NCBI GenBank assembly: GCA_020310875.1
Contig: CM035407.1
Location: forward strand, 225,299,586-225,363,585
Length of the DNA stretch: 64,000 nt
Reading direction: 5' to 3'
From: Ceratopteris richardii
Taxonomy: Eukaryota > Streptophyta > Polypodiopsida > Polypodiales > Pteridaceae
Shown here one piece after another: positions 22,377 through 35,700 of the stretch. A model generated the notes under the pieces. The model made no database searches, was not told the DNA's origin, and saw nothing but the letters and a program-made list of their open reading frames with translations. The first letter of the stretch is position 1; each line of letters opens with the position of its first letter. The position numbers were made by a program, and so were the translations under genes.

Positions 22377-25300
22377 ATGGTGGTTGTGTTGATATATTTA
22401 GGTAGTGATGTGTGTGAACACACTAGGACTGTCGAGGCACTTGTTGATACGCCTATAACCCTAAAGGGTCACTTATCTTTGTGCATTCTAGTGGCAATAC
22501 ATTCAGTATTGTGTGTTTTTCTCCAGGCTTCATTGTCTTCCTTGTGCTATTCGCATGCTTCCCTAGACCTCAATCTCTAACGATTGGTATCAGAGCAGGT
22601 CATCGCTTCATCTAGGGCATTGTTGACAACCTTCCATTCAGAGCCTCAGAATAGCATGAAAATTGGTGAGCATACTCAAGGTGATTAGGAAATCAAAACA
22701 GCTTATTCACTATGCAGTGTCAAAATCACAATATGAGCTCATTTCAGCCTCCAAACGCACTATCGTAGTGCTTCTGCATGCAATTTTGTCTTTTTGTGCC
22801 AAATATATATATAGGTTCCAGCTAGCCAGTATAAGCGTCTCCTAGTATGCTAGAGGTTTATTAGAACTTGACAGGCTAGTTCTGTTCAACGTTTTGAGAT
22901 ACAATATTTTTTTTGTATCAAGGTATTTTGGTCAATGGCCAAGGCTAAATGCAGTGATATATTCCATATGTTGGATGTTGAGGATAAGTTGGATGGTACC
23001 AATCACCCATTATAGGCGTATATGATGCGTCATGTATTGGTTGCAAAAGGACTATGGAATATTGTGTAGGGTGTTGAAAAACAGCCTATTACACTTGCAA
23101 ACACAATTGATGAAGGTGATGCAGACGGCATTGAAGATTGCGATATTCTTCATGTTCCTGTTCATGCTGCGACTCTTGCTACACCTATTGTAGAGCAAAT
23201 TCATTGGGATGGAAGAGATGCTCAGGTACATGCATTGATAGCCTTGTCTTTCAAACGTGCCATTATTCCTCACATTCACTCTTGCAAAACAACTAAGGAT
23301 GCTTGGGATACATATTCTTAAAGTACTCATCAAGAGATTTCTATTTATATGTAAGACTTATCCATTAGTGACCTAAAACTCCTCAAAATCTAAATTCTAA
23401 TTTCTATGTTTTTCTTCAATTTATGATAAATGGCTGAGATTTAGTCATTGATAAGCTAACTAGGCCAATGGTCTATCTCAATCCCACCCAAAAGCACCTA
23501 TTAGAAGCGAAATAAAAAAAAAACCTTTTTAACACTTTTGTGTGAATTGTGATGCAACTTATGCTAATTGCTTTTTTGGCTTTTTCATTGTTTTTTGCTC
23601 GAACTTTGACTAAAGGTCACAATGTTGCCATTTTATGGATGTGTGTGAAGGGCAATAGTGTTGAATGGATAAACGTCTCAAGTGATGTAACTATCAGATA
23701 TACTCAAATGCTCCATCCTCAAGTGACCATAAATGATCCATGATGCTTTAAGGTGTAAGGCCTCTATTATGAGGAGAAGCCATGGTGAGAGCTCAAACAT
23801 TTTTGGAACCTTAGCCTCCACGTTAGATGAGGTCTTGTAGATATACTCAATGTAATCCACCTCAAGTGATTGCGAATCATCCATGGTGCTCTAAGTTGTA
23901 AGGCCCCCATTATGCGGAAAAGCGATTCCTATTTGGATGAGCTCTGTGTGTGTCCGTTCATGATAATAGATGATCTTTGTGAGCCTAGCCATGTAGGACA
24001 TAAACATTGGGGCCATTGAGTTTCCATTCAAGAGAAAATAAAGGCCTTGTGGTGCCCCATGATTTCCCCATAGAACTTTAATGGGAGAGTGCAAAGGGGG
24101 CTTGCCCCCTTCTACAGGGTCCGAGGGGCTTATCCCCACGGTCTGGAGGGCCAAGAAGGTAGGACTTCTGGTCATGGAGATATTGTCGAATTATATATTT
24201 TGTCAATTAATTTCTCTTCCAACTACAATCTATTTATATGGACTCCCATGGTCAAAACTATATAAGCATGGTCCATGTGTAGCTCTACATAGCATTGTGC
24301 ACTAGTAGGCCTTTCATCTAGAGTCTGTCTAGATTGCCATCTAAGCTCCATATTGGGAGCGCACAGGTGGAACACCATCTTTGTAGCTGCATTACTCTTG
24401 GAAATTTGAGAATTTGAGTTCTCTATCTTGGTGCATGTTGACATGTGGTGAAAAATACCTACACAAGCCTTGGGTAGATCTTTCTAGTTCATGTTACTTG
24501 TCGAGGACTATAGAATCGAAGCATCATGGAGATGACAAGGTGCATGTTTAAGGGAAAAAATTATCAAATCAATTTTGGGCATAGATTGTCAACTTTGTGG
24601 TCCATGTCTTGAATTGAAGATACACAAAGGCACTTGATGAAAAGACTCCACAAGAGGCCTACACTGGTAAAAAGACATTTGTTTTCCATTCCAAAGTATT
24701 TGGAAGTGAATGTCATGTACATGTTCCAAATAGATAGAGAAACAAGCTTCAATAAAAAAGCATCAAATGTATCTTCTTTGGGTACAACGAGGATAAGAAG
24801 GCTTATAAGCTTTATGACCTTGAGGCCAAAGAAGTCATGACGAGTTTCGATGTGGTGTTTAATGAGCAGTAGCCATGTGCAGTGGAGGAAAAGAGAGCTT
24901 TCACTTTATGATCAGGTGAAGGGGCATTCCGTTATGAACTTGGCCCAAGAGCTATCCCTTCTACATAAGGGAAAGAAGCATCATCTTCAAATGATGAGTC
25001 TAAAAGTCACCAACCTATCATCACCCAAACGGAAAAGCCATTGCCATGTTGGGTGAGGAAGCTCTATGATTTTGCAAGCCCCATCCCATAGTCACTAGAA
25101 CAGGCTGTATATGAACCAAGGTGATAACAGAAAATAGAGGAGCAGAAACGAGTAAGTGCCCTGATTGTAAATCCAACCTTGGTGACTAAACTCACTCATT
25201 CAAGGACAACCAAAGGAACCAACCAATGTTGAAGAGGCACTCCAAGATCCGAATTGGAGGGTTGTTATGCAAATAGAATACGACAATATCATGAAGAATG

Positions 25301-25950
25301 GAACTTGGGAGCTAGTGGATCAATCCCCTAAGTGCAAAGTCATTGGCACGTCGAGAAGCTAAAGTATAGGGCTGATGTTACTTTGGAAAACTACAAAGCA
25401 AGACTTGTTCCGCTTGACTACTCACAAGTTGAAGGGATGCAATTTTGTGAATCATTTGTGCCACTTGCAAGCATGACTACTATCTAAGTAGTACAAGCTT
25501 TGGCTGCACATAAACGATGGCTAGTGTATCACATTGATGCTAGTGTATGACATGGATGACTTGGCTCTTTAAATGAATACCTCAAGGAGGAGGTATATGT
25601 GTCTCAGCCGCCAGTGTTTGAGGCTCTTCATTCAGAGAGCCAAGCTATGTAAGTTTAAGAAGGCATTATATGGGCTGAAGCAAGCCCCTTCACCATGGTA
25701 CCATCAGATAGATAAGTATCTCTTGGATCTAGGTTTCAAAAGATGTGCTTTTGATGCTAACTTGTTTGTACTGAAGAGAGGCAAGAAGACAATTGTGATT
25801 GTACTCTATGTAGATGACTTTGTGATTACATATTCTTCTACAAATGAAAGATGCCTCAAGCTCAAAATGTGAAATGACAGACTTGGGATTTATGCATTAT
25901 TGCTTAGGCCTTGAAGTATGGAAAGAATGAAGGAAGATTTTTATCTTTCA
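22377..25950 (+). mobile_element. Ty1/copia relic (family alpha)
   Basis: The right end of an LTR (up to about 22,583) is followed by TGGTATCAGAGC at 22,585-22,596. The gag start region lies at about 22,935-23,330 ('KLDGTNHPL', 'DAQVHALIALSFKRAIIPHI'). An integrase C-terminal part is at about 24,755-24,870 ('FFGYNEDKKAYKLYDLEAK'). The reverse transcriptase is at about 25,220-25,930 ('NPTW'-type start 'EALQDPNWRVVM', then 'VLYVDDFVIT' at about 25,800). The middle (23,340-24,560) is mostly unrelated or too decayed to name. It is an old fossil with many breaks and no convincing 3' LTR. Confidence 0.75.
24085..24145. repeat. Short GC-rich inverted repeats
   Basis: Two small hairpin-like blocks, GGGGGCTTGCCCCC and GGGGCTTATCCCC, about 25 bases apart, in an otherwise AT-rich region inside the copia relic. 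They may be part of another LTR-type insertion. No function is assigned. Confidence 0.5.
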
Positions 25951-27053
25951 ACAATAGCATGCAAGACGATTTTGAAGGCATTCAACATGGAGCAAGGTAG
26001 TACAAAACGTTTGGTAGGACACATACAATATGCATACGGAGGTGCTATACCAAATGCTACGATATGGAATGCTATGCATATATATAATATGACACACATT
26101 GCATATATGAATAATGACATACATCGCACACACATGCATATGTATGCCATGCAATGCACATGCATATATCTTATATGGATAATGAGACATGCATATATGT
26201 ATCTTTGAATCTTGATTCTTTCTTAATCCTAAAAAAATACTGAATTTACAAATAAATTAATTTTAATATTCCCAAGTATATTGTTACATACTAATATTGT
26301 TACTGGTCGAAATTGACCGTAATTGACTCTTGTTTAGTTCACTTGTTTGTTATTCTCATCTAACAGCTTAGATAAAGCAAAATAAATTCCTTTGAGAGAG
26401 CACTTTTTAATTGGGAGCTTGAAAGCGAGTAGTGTGAGTCAAAGACTACTAATTCTGATATGCTTCATCTTCTTGAGATACATTCTCTTGTGTTAGGACT
26501 GTAATGTCTAATTGGGGATGTTGGAAATTCTTTATTGAAGTGATCAAAGAACTGAGGAGACCCAACATAAATGTGGACAGAGAATTTGATTACATATGAA
26601 GGAGGCCAATGGATTCCTCATATATGTTTTGATTCACCCATCTAACAAACTACGATTATATAAGTTCCAATGGATTATTCATACCTCTTTAGATTGACTT
26701 ATCTAACAAAATCTTATTACATGTTGTGATAAGAGATGATCAAGTCCAAAACAAAAGAATTTTTGCTGAATATGTTGCTAACAGATATACGTGGACTAAA
26801 GGTAGAGGTTGCTAGGTTGACACTGACGATGACCTGAGGGTCTCATATGAAGTGAAGCTGAAGCTGTAGGTACATAGTAGGTCATACAACATGAAGTATG
26901 CAGAAGCAGAACTGAATGTGTTGAATCAAATAGTAATAGAAGTATTAATGGTTTACAATGAGTTGGAATGTGAACTTATGTAGGTAGCTATTGTGGTGCA
27001 TCGAATTAACAATTATAGGGTGTAGCTCAAGCGTAAGAACCATCTCCTTTACT
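25951..27053. other. AT-rich stretch without a recognised gene
   Basis: 26,060-26,200 is an alternating purine-pyrimidine run rich in CATATATG and TGCATA. From about 26,740 to 26,960 a plus-strand broken frame reads 'IFAEYVANRYTWTKGRG' and 'YEVKLKL'. It looks once-coding, but I cannot place it in a family. Nothing else is supported. Confidence 0.3.
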
Positions 27054-27835
27054 TGTCAATCCGCAGAGATGTGAGGAACGGTATGAAGACCATGAGCAAG
27101 TGAAGGCACAAGTGTGTGAGTGAAAGCACACAAACATGCACACACATACACACACACCCCCTCTCGAGTCTATCGTCCCTGATAGACCCTTGTTGGAGTG
27201 GTTGGTCCATGTCATTCTTTGAGAGGTAGTGTCCATCCTAAGAGCCATCTATCTTCCAATTGTAGCAGGTTCTATGTTTGGTTACCCATTGGTCATTGCG
27301 AGCTTGTGAAAGTTGTAGTACCTTGGTATGTGCCTCTTCCTTGGATTCCAATGAGAATGTGTTGTTGTGAGCTGCCAAAAACTGCTAGTTGCTCAAAAGA
27401 GGTTGTCAAGGTTGAGTTGGAGCAACTCCAGGCTTCAAATTGCATCCTAGGTATTGATGTTGTCCTCAATATGTCTGCTAGACTGTCCAAAGGTGACGTT
27501 CATAGTAGTCATTCCAAGTATGCACAACCCATAGTCAATGATGGGTAAGTGTGTTAGTGCATGGGTTGAAGAAAGTATGTGCCTCATGCACGGCCTTGTG
27601 ATGTGGCCCTATGCATGCTTACTTGGAGAATGCATTGGAAGAGTTATGGTGCAAAAATTGGAGGTCTTGAGCTAAGTGCTCAAGGGTATGTTGACGAGGT
27701 TTCCTAATCTATAATGGTTATGGTGTTGCCAAAGTAAGGATTCTTACCATGGTGAATGATGAAATTCTTTGAGTGCCAAAGTAAGGATTCTTACCACTGA
27801 TGAAATTCTTTGAGTGCCTGCTCCTGTCTCCTCTC

Positions 27836-28292
27836 TTCAAAGCACCATTTGCCAAATACTGAGAATTGAATTTCTTTATATTCCTTGACAAAAAACATTG
27901 GGTAACTACACCAGGCTTAGTTTAACATATTCTCTTTAGCTCACCATAAACAGGAGTCTTCTCATCCAATATACAAACAAGGATTTGCAGGGTACCAAAA
28001 CTACCCCTTGTAGATATCTCCTTGCAATGGATGCTCTCGTGCATATAGTAGTTAAACATCTCTCAAATTTCGGACCTTCAAGCTTTTCCCTCCTACCATG
28101 GTAAGGGGGAATAATAGTTGCAGATTCCATGTTCATGCCACGTTCTTGACATCTACCAGATAAGGTAGCAATAATATCATCTGCTAGCCAAGGCACACTT
28201 CTATCAAAATTGACAAATGCCCACTCATCCACGGTTCCACCTTCAACTAAGCATGACTCATACATGTTCCATGAGCCAAACTTGGGAACAAG
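27836..28292 (-). pseudogene. Argonaute MID-domain fragment embedded in a gypsy relic
   Basis: Argonaute proteins bind small RNAs, and the MID domain holds the guide's 5' phosphate. Read on the minus strand, this 457-base piece follows the MID domain from its start almost to its end. 'VPKFGSWNM' (about 28,263-28,289) is followed by 'GGTVDEWAFVNFDR' and then 'RCQERGMNM' with 'IIPPYHGRRE'. After a frame change come 'LQILVCILDEKTPVYGELK' and 'VVTQCFLSRNIKKFNSQYL', then 'ANGALK' (about 27,838-27,900). In plant AGO1 the corresponding phrases are of the type 'G.WNM', 'GG.V..W....F.R', 'YG.LKRICE..LG.V.QC' and 'QY.ANVALKINVK'. It is interrupted by at least one stop and frame changes. No intron is visible, though AGO genes usually have several across this span, so an mRNA-derived origin is likely. 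The intact gypsy relative lacks it. Confidence 0.82.
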
Positions 28293-28411
28293 CTCTCTGT
28301 CTCTCTCTCTCTCTCTTTCTCTCCTTCTCTATCTCTTTTTTCTTCTCTATCTCTTTTCTTCTTCTTTTCTTCCCTTTTTTTTTTCTTCTCCCTTTTTTTT
28401 TTGGAGGAACA
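28292..28411. repeat. Polypyrimidine tract
   Basis: About 120 bases made almost only of C and T in CTCTCT, TTTCTTC and poly-T blocks, so purine-rich on the element strand. It occupies the position where the intact gypsy relative has a run of about 20 T (9,800-9,820), and it directly abuts the start of the Argonaute fragment. Confidence 0.9.
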
Positions 28412-31400
28412 ATGGCACAAAACAAGAAGAAATATGTTAGAAACAATAAAAATAGTTGACATATGTCACTGTGCTCTTGTTTCTAGGATTCTCAAATGTG
28501 TCTATGCATGGCCGTGTAATGTAGCCCTATATTAATGCATACTTTGGAAATGCATGATCTGAATGGTGAAAAATACAGGGTTCTACAAGGAGCACATGGT
28601 TGTCGCTCATCGAGGCTTTTGATGTTACTTGCGGATGTTGATGCCATCTTTGTTGGAGGTATCCATTGGATCTCGAGATGACAGCTGAGCAATCCTCCTT
28701 ATGGGGATCCATTTGAGAAGAGTGTTTGACTGCGAAGTGATCACCTTTGGCTGCTTCATGTTTGGATGGTTTCTTGACTTTCATGTCCCTTGTGGTTAGA
28801 TCTTTGGTTTTGTAGAGGCAACTGGTGCTTTTGGCTTCCATACCCATACCATTGTTGTTGGTCTTCTGACTCTTGTTGAAGAGGTGAGTTGATCTGTTTT
28901 TGCTCTTGGTTTTTGGTTCTGACCCTTGCCTCACCTTGGCTTCTTTGTTGAAAATTTTCTCATGTGGGAGAGCATAGGTTATTGTGTATGTAAGAGCTTC
29001 CTAGGTACCCATATTTGTAATTGTCTTTGTTGAGGTACAACTAATTATTTAGGTACCCAAACTTGTCAGATATCTTGTGGTGGAGCTTGTCCTAGCTTCC
29101 TCATTCGTCTTCTGGCCTGGTTGGATTGCCTAGATGGGAATTGTGGGGGCAAGACTGGTGGTTGTCCTCCTCATGCCCGGAACTTCTTTCTTGTTGAATG
29201 GTGTCTTTCTATTTGATATAACAGTTATCTTGAACTATTGTGCTTGCCTTTGTGGTGGAACTACTATGGTTGCATTAGTCTTTGAAGAAGAAGAGAGATC
29301 CACATCCTATGAGTCTGTTCTTCCAGGATTGAGTCCTTCTGCATCATAGAGGTTTTGACACATACAATATCTTCTTCTATAAGATTAGTCTTAGAAGAAC
29401 TAAGAGAATGTGTGACACCTGGATTTGTGATCATGCAGTTAACTAATTCTAATGTAATGCATTATTCAAGTACCCAAACTTGAAGAAGTTGACTTCTTAG
29501 GTTTAAGTTGACTGCATGGTCATAGATCCAATCTTGACCCAAGACAAGTGGTTCAGTAAAGTCCTCATCTTGACACACTAGCATTTTGACTCTCATTGGA
29601 ACATCTTGAAGATAGATGGGAAGCTCTACCTTGCCCAAACAAGGGGTTTCTACACCTCCCAATCCTATGAGATAGGCTTCTATGGGATTGATGTTCAATT
29701 GCAAGTCTTGGAAGTAGGAAAGTCTAACTGCACTAGTTGCTGCACTTGAGTCAATCAATGCTCTCATATATCTCCGTCTCCTACCTCTAAGGTCACAAAT
29801 GGTCGTCGGTTGATTATTCGAGAGGTAATTATGCCTGATTTTTGGCACATGTCCATGTGATATTTTGGAGCTTGCGGGTTGATATCTAGGCCTAGGCACC
29901 TTAGCTTATTTTACCTAATGTGCTCTCGAGCCTCTGCCTATTTCTTCTCTAACCCTTATTTCCTCTTCTTTTTGCTTCTTAGCAGTGTTGAGTCTCATTA
30001 GGATATCCTCTATAAGAGGTTCTTGATACAGCTTGACCCTACAACTACTAATATAGTTTGGCAAGATGTCACCTTCGATAGTGGCCAGTTGAACTGGACC
30101 ACTGGTGGAGATTAATGATCATGGGCCCATATCCTCATTTTTCCAATTTACAGGCATGTTGTTTGAGTGTATAAACCAACACTAGGTCTCCCTCTTTCAA
30201 TCCTTTATCCTTGATGTGCGCATCGAAGTATGCCTTTTGTCTTTTCTTTGCAGCATAGATTCCTGGAGCTGCTCGTGGCCTCGTCTCACCTAACCGTTCT
30301 AGATCAAAGATCCTAGAGGACAACTTGTGTCCATTCCACTCATGCTCTTGTGCTACTTTTAAAGCTGGTATTAGGAAGTCCAATGGTAGCGCATCATTTT
30401 GGCCGAAGACCATATGAAAGGGGGTGGCATTGAGTATCATTTTATAGGCAACTCGATAAGCCCAAATAGCATGATGAAGTTATTTGTCCAAATCAGAGTG
30501 TTTATTATTTATGAGGTTTTTCAATACGTTACATAGGATCTTATTTGTGCTCTCAGCTTGTCCGTTAGCTTGTGGATGATATGGGGCCGACTTCTTATGT
30601 ATCATCAAGGATTCTTGGAGAATGTTTTCAATGAATTCATTCAAGAAGTGAGTACCTCTATCACTTACTAACTTGATTGGTAACCCGTATCTAGTGAACA
30701 CGTTCTAAAATAAGAACTTAGCCGTTTTTTGAGCATCATTCTTTGTTCTGGCTTTTACTTACACCCACTTTGTAAGGTAATCTGTGGCTACAATAATGTA
30801 CTCTGCATGGGAGTTTCTGGCTGGGGTGTTAATAGGACCTATAAAGTCTATGCCCCACTTTGAAAATGCACGTCCTCCCATCATTGGCCTCAAAGGCATC
30901 TTGTCTTTCCTAACCAGATATTGTGCATGTTGGCATATGTCACATTTTCTTCACATAGGTATGTGCATCCATATGAAGAGTGGGCCACCAAAGTCCTGAG
31001 AATAGAATGGTCTTGATTACTCAATCAGGACCAAAGTGTCCACCGGCAACACCACTATGTGCAGATTCTAATACTTTCAAATAGTCTGATTCGTGAATGC
31101 ATAGTCTTTGCCTCTTCAATATAGGTTGCCTACAACTAAGGCATAGTCCTGAGCCTCCTGCTCCATGCTTCGTCTTCTTGCTAGACTAGCCTCTTTGGGT
31201 AATGTTCCTGATCTCATAAATTCTACCAATGGAGAACTCCAATCTAGAATTAACGATACGTGATAAAGAGTCGCATGCTCCACTGGGGGTTTTTCGTGGC
31301 ACACTGGACAACTCTTAATCCACTCATGTATTTCGTTGTCCATGCTAGGCCAATACACTCCTAAATGTTTGAGATTCTGCAATGTTCGTTGTTTAGAATA

Positions 31401-32790
31401 GTGATTTCCTAGCAATCCTTCATGAGCTTGTTGCAACCAACTAGTATGTTCATCATCTCCGGCACAACAAGCTAATACACCCTCTACATCTTGTTTGTAC
31501 ATGCTTCCTGCCAATATTTGATAACTTTGTGATCTTACAATTTCATGTTTGTTTGTTTTCAAATTCTTATTTGTGGGTCCGAAGGTTAGGACTGGTACCA
31601 ACTTATTTGCCCATTTAGGAACAACCTCCAAATTGAACAGATAAGCACCGGGTAGGTCATCAAACACTCCTTGCAGTGACTCTCCTGAAGTGATGCAAGA
31701 AAGATGATCTTCCCTGAGGTGGGTTCTACCTTTCCTAACAATGACTTCAAAGTCGTATTCCATTAGTAAGAGGAACCATCTTACTAAGCGTCCTGTATTG
31801 CAAGGTTTATTGACCAAATACAATAAAGCTTGATGATCAGTGAAAAACTTGAACCTGTTTGCCAATAGGTAGTCTCTAAACTTCTTCACGGCATATACCA
31901 TGCCTAGGCCTTCTCTTTTGGTTGTGTTATAGTTTTGTTCAGCTGTGTTTAGGTGTCTGCTAGCATATGCTATAGGTAAATCTAGATTTCCTTCACATGT
32001 GGGTTGTGCTAGCACACATCCTATTGCATGATTGGATGCATCTATATGAACATGGAATGGCTTATTCCAATCAAGAGAGGTTAATATTGGTGTTGTGCAC
32101 AAACATCTCTTCAGCACATTGAAAGACTTTTTGCATTCGTCATTCCACTCAAAATGTGTCAGTAAGGCATAAAGAGGTCTAGCTATGATCACATACATGT
32201 GGATAAACCTGCGGTAATATCCACAATGGCCCATAAAAGCTTGTACCTCTTTAATGCTCCTTGGCCTTGGCAGCTCTGCTATGGCTCTGACTTTGTCCTC
32301 ATCTATTGATATTCCGTTCTTAGAAACGATGTGACCCAAGATTTTACCTTGTTGTACCATGAACACACACTTTTCTGGGTTCAGACATACTCGATATTCT
32401 CTGCACTTGTTGAAGATCTATCTGAGCTCAGGGATGTGGTATCTTCTTTCTTGGGAATGAGCACATAAATCATCCACATATACTTCTAAGCTCTTTCACA
32501 AGAACTCTTTGAAGACATGACACATGAACCTTTGGAATGCTGCAAGTGCATTTGTGAGTCCAAATGGCATCACACGAAATGCAAAGATTCCCCACTCTGT
32601 GGCAAAAGCTGTTTTGTGTTGATCTTCTGGGGCAATGGCTACTTGGTTGTAAAGTTATCCCCCCTTGGATAAAAAAATCCAAGTACTCTGGTACCAGTCT
32701 AGTAGACAAAGATGCCCTTAATCGGTTGCCGATGCTTGACAACTGGGCAATGCATAAACCTACTATTTGTGAGATAGAAAACTGAATATC

Positions 32791-35700
32791 TAGCTAAGTA
32801 ATGCATAAGTAAATCAAGCATCCAATAGCCTCCTGATAGAGAACAACATCAAATGCATCTCCAATATCATGAAGAATCATTAATAAAGTTGTTTCCATAG
32901 GAGTGGCAATAGGTTTACAGACTTCAAGGCCAAAATGATGCAATAAGTTGTCAATATATTTTGTTTGACACAAAGTTATTCCACCATCAACTTGCATAAG
33001 TTGAATGCCCAAATAATAATGCAAATGCCCCAAATCTGACATCTCAAATGAGGCATGCAAATTAGCCTTAAAATCATTAATATACTTCTCATTAGGACTA
33101 GTGAGCACCATGCCATCAACATAGGCAACAATGATCAGAAGCACATCATTTGCATGCTTAACATATAAGGTGCTCCGTTGGATTGTTCTCAAAAGCATGT
33201 GAATTTCAAGTGGCATGTATTTTTTTCATACCAAGCATGTGGTGCTTGCTTCAAGCCATATAATGACTTTTTCAACCTACATAGTTTTTTTTTCATTCCC
33301 TTTTTGCACAAAACCACAGGGCTGATAAACATACACTTCTTCATGCAAGTCACCATTGAGAAATGCATTATCAGACCTCTCATCAACAAGTGCATCATGT
33401 AAATCTACATCAGGAATGGAATGATTTGCATCATCATTTGGAACGTGCAAAGGCTAAGCAATTGCCTCATTTGGATCAACACGAGACTATCCACCTCTAA
33501 AAAGAGGCAGCAAAGTGTCATACACATCTTTGGAGCCAACTGATATCTCCCTAGCACATGAAAGTAATGGCGGAATCGCGTCTTCCACAAAAACAACATC
33601 ACTGCTAATCAAAGTGCATTTAGTCTATGGATGATATAGATGATGGCCGTTGCATTCTGAAATGTACCCAACAAAATTACATTTTGCTACTTTATCATCC
33701 AATTTCCTCTGTTTTTGTTCAGGCACTAATGCATATGCCAAAAAACCAAAGACATGTAGATGAGAAACAGATGGCTTGTAACCATGCCAAGACTCATATG
33801 GAGTGATAGATTGCAATGCTTTAGTGGGACACCCATTAAGTACATATGTGGCACACATAACAACCTCAATCCAAAAGCTATGTGGTAAAGCTTGGCTCTT
33901 AACCATACACCTCGCAATCTCCATGAGTCACATGTTCTTTCTTTTAGAAACTCCATTCAATTGAGTCACCTATTCTTTCTTTTAGCAACTCCATTCGATT
34001 TAGCAACTCCATTCGGCACTGTACACTGATGTTTTATCCCACATTCAGTCATAAATGCATTAAAATGAGAAGACATATATTTCCTCACTTGATCAAAATG
34101 GAGGGTGCCCAATTTACATGCTGATAGATTTTGAGCCAAAACTGAAAACTATTTGAAGCACATAAAAACTTTGGAATTTGCTTTCAATGGATTTACACAA
34201 GCATGCTTGGAAAAATCATCAATGAATCTCACAAAGTAAAGGTAGTTCCCAAAAGAAGATGATCGCATAGGACCACAAACATCATTGTGAACAAGCCACA
34301 ATCCCCAATTTCTGAGTAGTGCAAACTAAACCATCTTTTGGGAAGGAGGAATGTTTCATTTTGCCCAAAATACAGCATTCGCAAATATGTTTACTATGTG
34401 CCTCAGGTTTGGTCAAAGAGAATACCATTTCAAATTTCTTCACGCATAACAATCTAGCAAAGTCCAGATGTCCAAAGTGTGCATGCCAAAGCTTTGCATC
34501 TACCATGGCATGAGAATCTGGAAGTGCACATGCTACTCACAGATATTGCATAATCTATGAGCTTATACAACCTAGGACATAAAATGCAAGAAGCAATAAT
34601 GACATCACCATTTGACAGATCATGAACTATATCTCTGTCATCAACAAATTTCACAACCAAACCAATCTTGGCTAATGCTAAAACTGATAACATATTTTTT
34701 ATGATCCTTGGCACAAATAAAGCATTCGACGATGCAAAAGAACTACCATCAACAATCAGCAGAATGATCTTATCAATTCCCATTACAGAATAAGAGGAGT
34801 TATTGGTGCATGTGAAAGTATTCCCTGTAGGGGCAAGCTCAAGTGAAGTGAATAAATTGTACTGCGAGGTAATATGTTTGGTTTCCCCACTATCAAAGTA
34901 CCAAACATCTAAGTCTACTAAACACATACACTATTCATGAGAAGATTTATCATAATTGCAAACAGTAGTAAATGCTTATTCTTCACTTTGCACAATATTT
35001 GCAGACTTTGATTTGGGTGTAGAGGCCTCTGCAACAACCATTCCAACCTCTTTTTTCTTTTCCTCTTTAGAGGCTAGTTTTGGACAAGTCCTTCTGTTAT
35101 GATCATTTCCTTTACAGTATTTGCAAAACAATTTCTACTTTTCTGTTTTCTTCTCGTCTTTTGCATCCTTCTTTGATCGTGCAAACTCAGCTGATTTTTG
35201 CTTACTACTAGATGAGCTCCATTTATCTTTGCCCTTCTGACTAACCACGAAAGCCTGATCTACAACATGCATAATGGATCTATTCTACCAAGATGAATAT
35301 TCTTGCAATAGAATAGAGACTAACTCCTCAAATGTTAAGGCATTTGGATTTCCTTTCATCATCAATCGAAGAGTAGAAGCAAAACTCTGATATGAATCTG
35401 GAAGACCATTCAAAACAATCTGCACAAGTGAACTATCTGGCAATACTTCATCACTAGAAATCAATAGCTTCTTCAAATCTTTAATATTTGTCAAGAAGCT
35501 GTCCAAGAAATCTCCTTCATTCATGTGCTCACTCTCCAACTGTTTTTGGAGGTAAGCAACATGAGCCTCATTGCTTAACTAGTTTAAAGTGATAAGTGTA
35601 TCCCAAGCATCCTTTGCTGTTTTGCAAGAGCAAATATGAGGAATAATGGTACCTTTCACAGACAATGCTATTGATGCATATGCCTGAGCATCTCTGTATC

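Larger units (their letters stand above)
27054..32652 (-). mobile_element. Ty3/gypsy relic related to the intact element
   Basis: The left end carries about 100 bases of the same LTR (27,054-27,155) joined directly to the internal 3' region. On the minus strand this is followed upstream by the W-V-P-K tail, the second protease-like module (about 29,470-29,790), the integrase tail and core (30,100-31,100), RNase H (about 31,700-32,050) and part of the reverse transcriptase (to 32,652). Gag, leader and 5' LTR are absent. It is broken, with well over ten interruptions and large losses, and is much older than the element at 8,418-21,328. An Argonaute-derived piece (27,836-28,292) sits in its 3' internal region. 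Confidence 0.85.

Noticed and set aside
22585-22596. tRNA-like sequence (TGGTATCAGAGC) here and at several other sites
   Set aside because: Each is a 12-base match to the 3' end complement of initiator Met tRNA next to an LTR end, so a primer-binding site rather than a tRNA gene.
28210-28462. Ser/Leu- and Lys/Glu-rich frames over the pyrimidine tract
   Set aside because: They are low-complexity translations of the CT-rich run. Only the Argonaute-like part next to it is supported.
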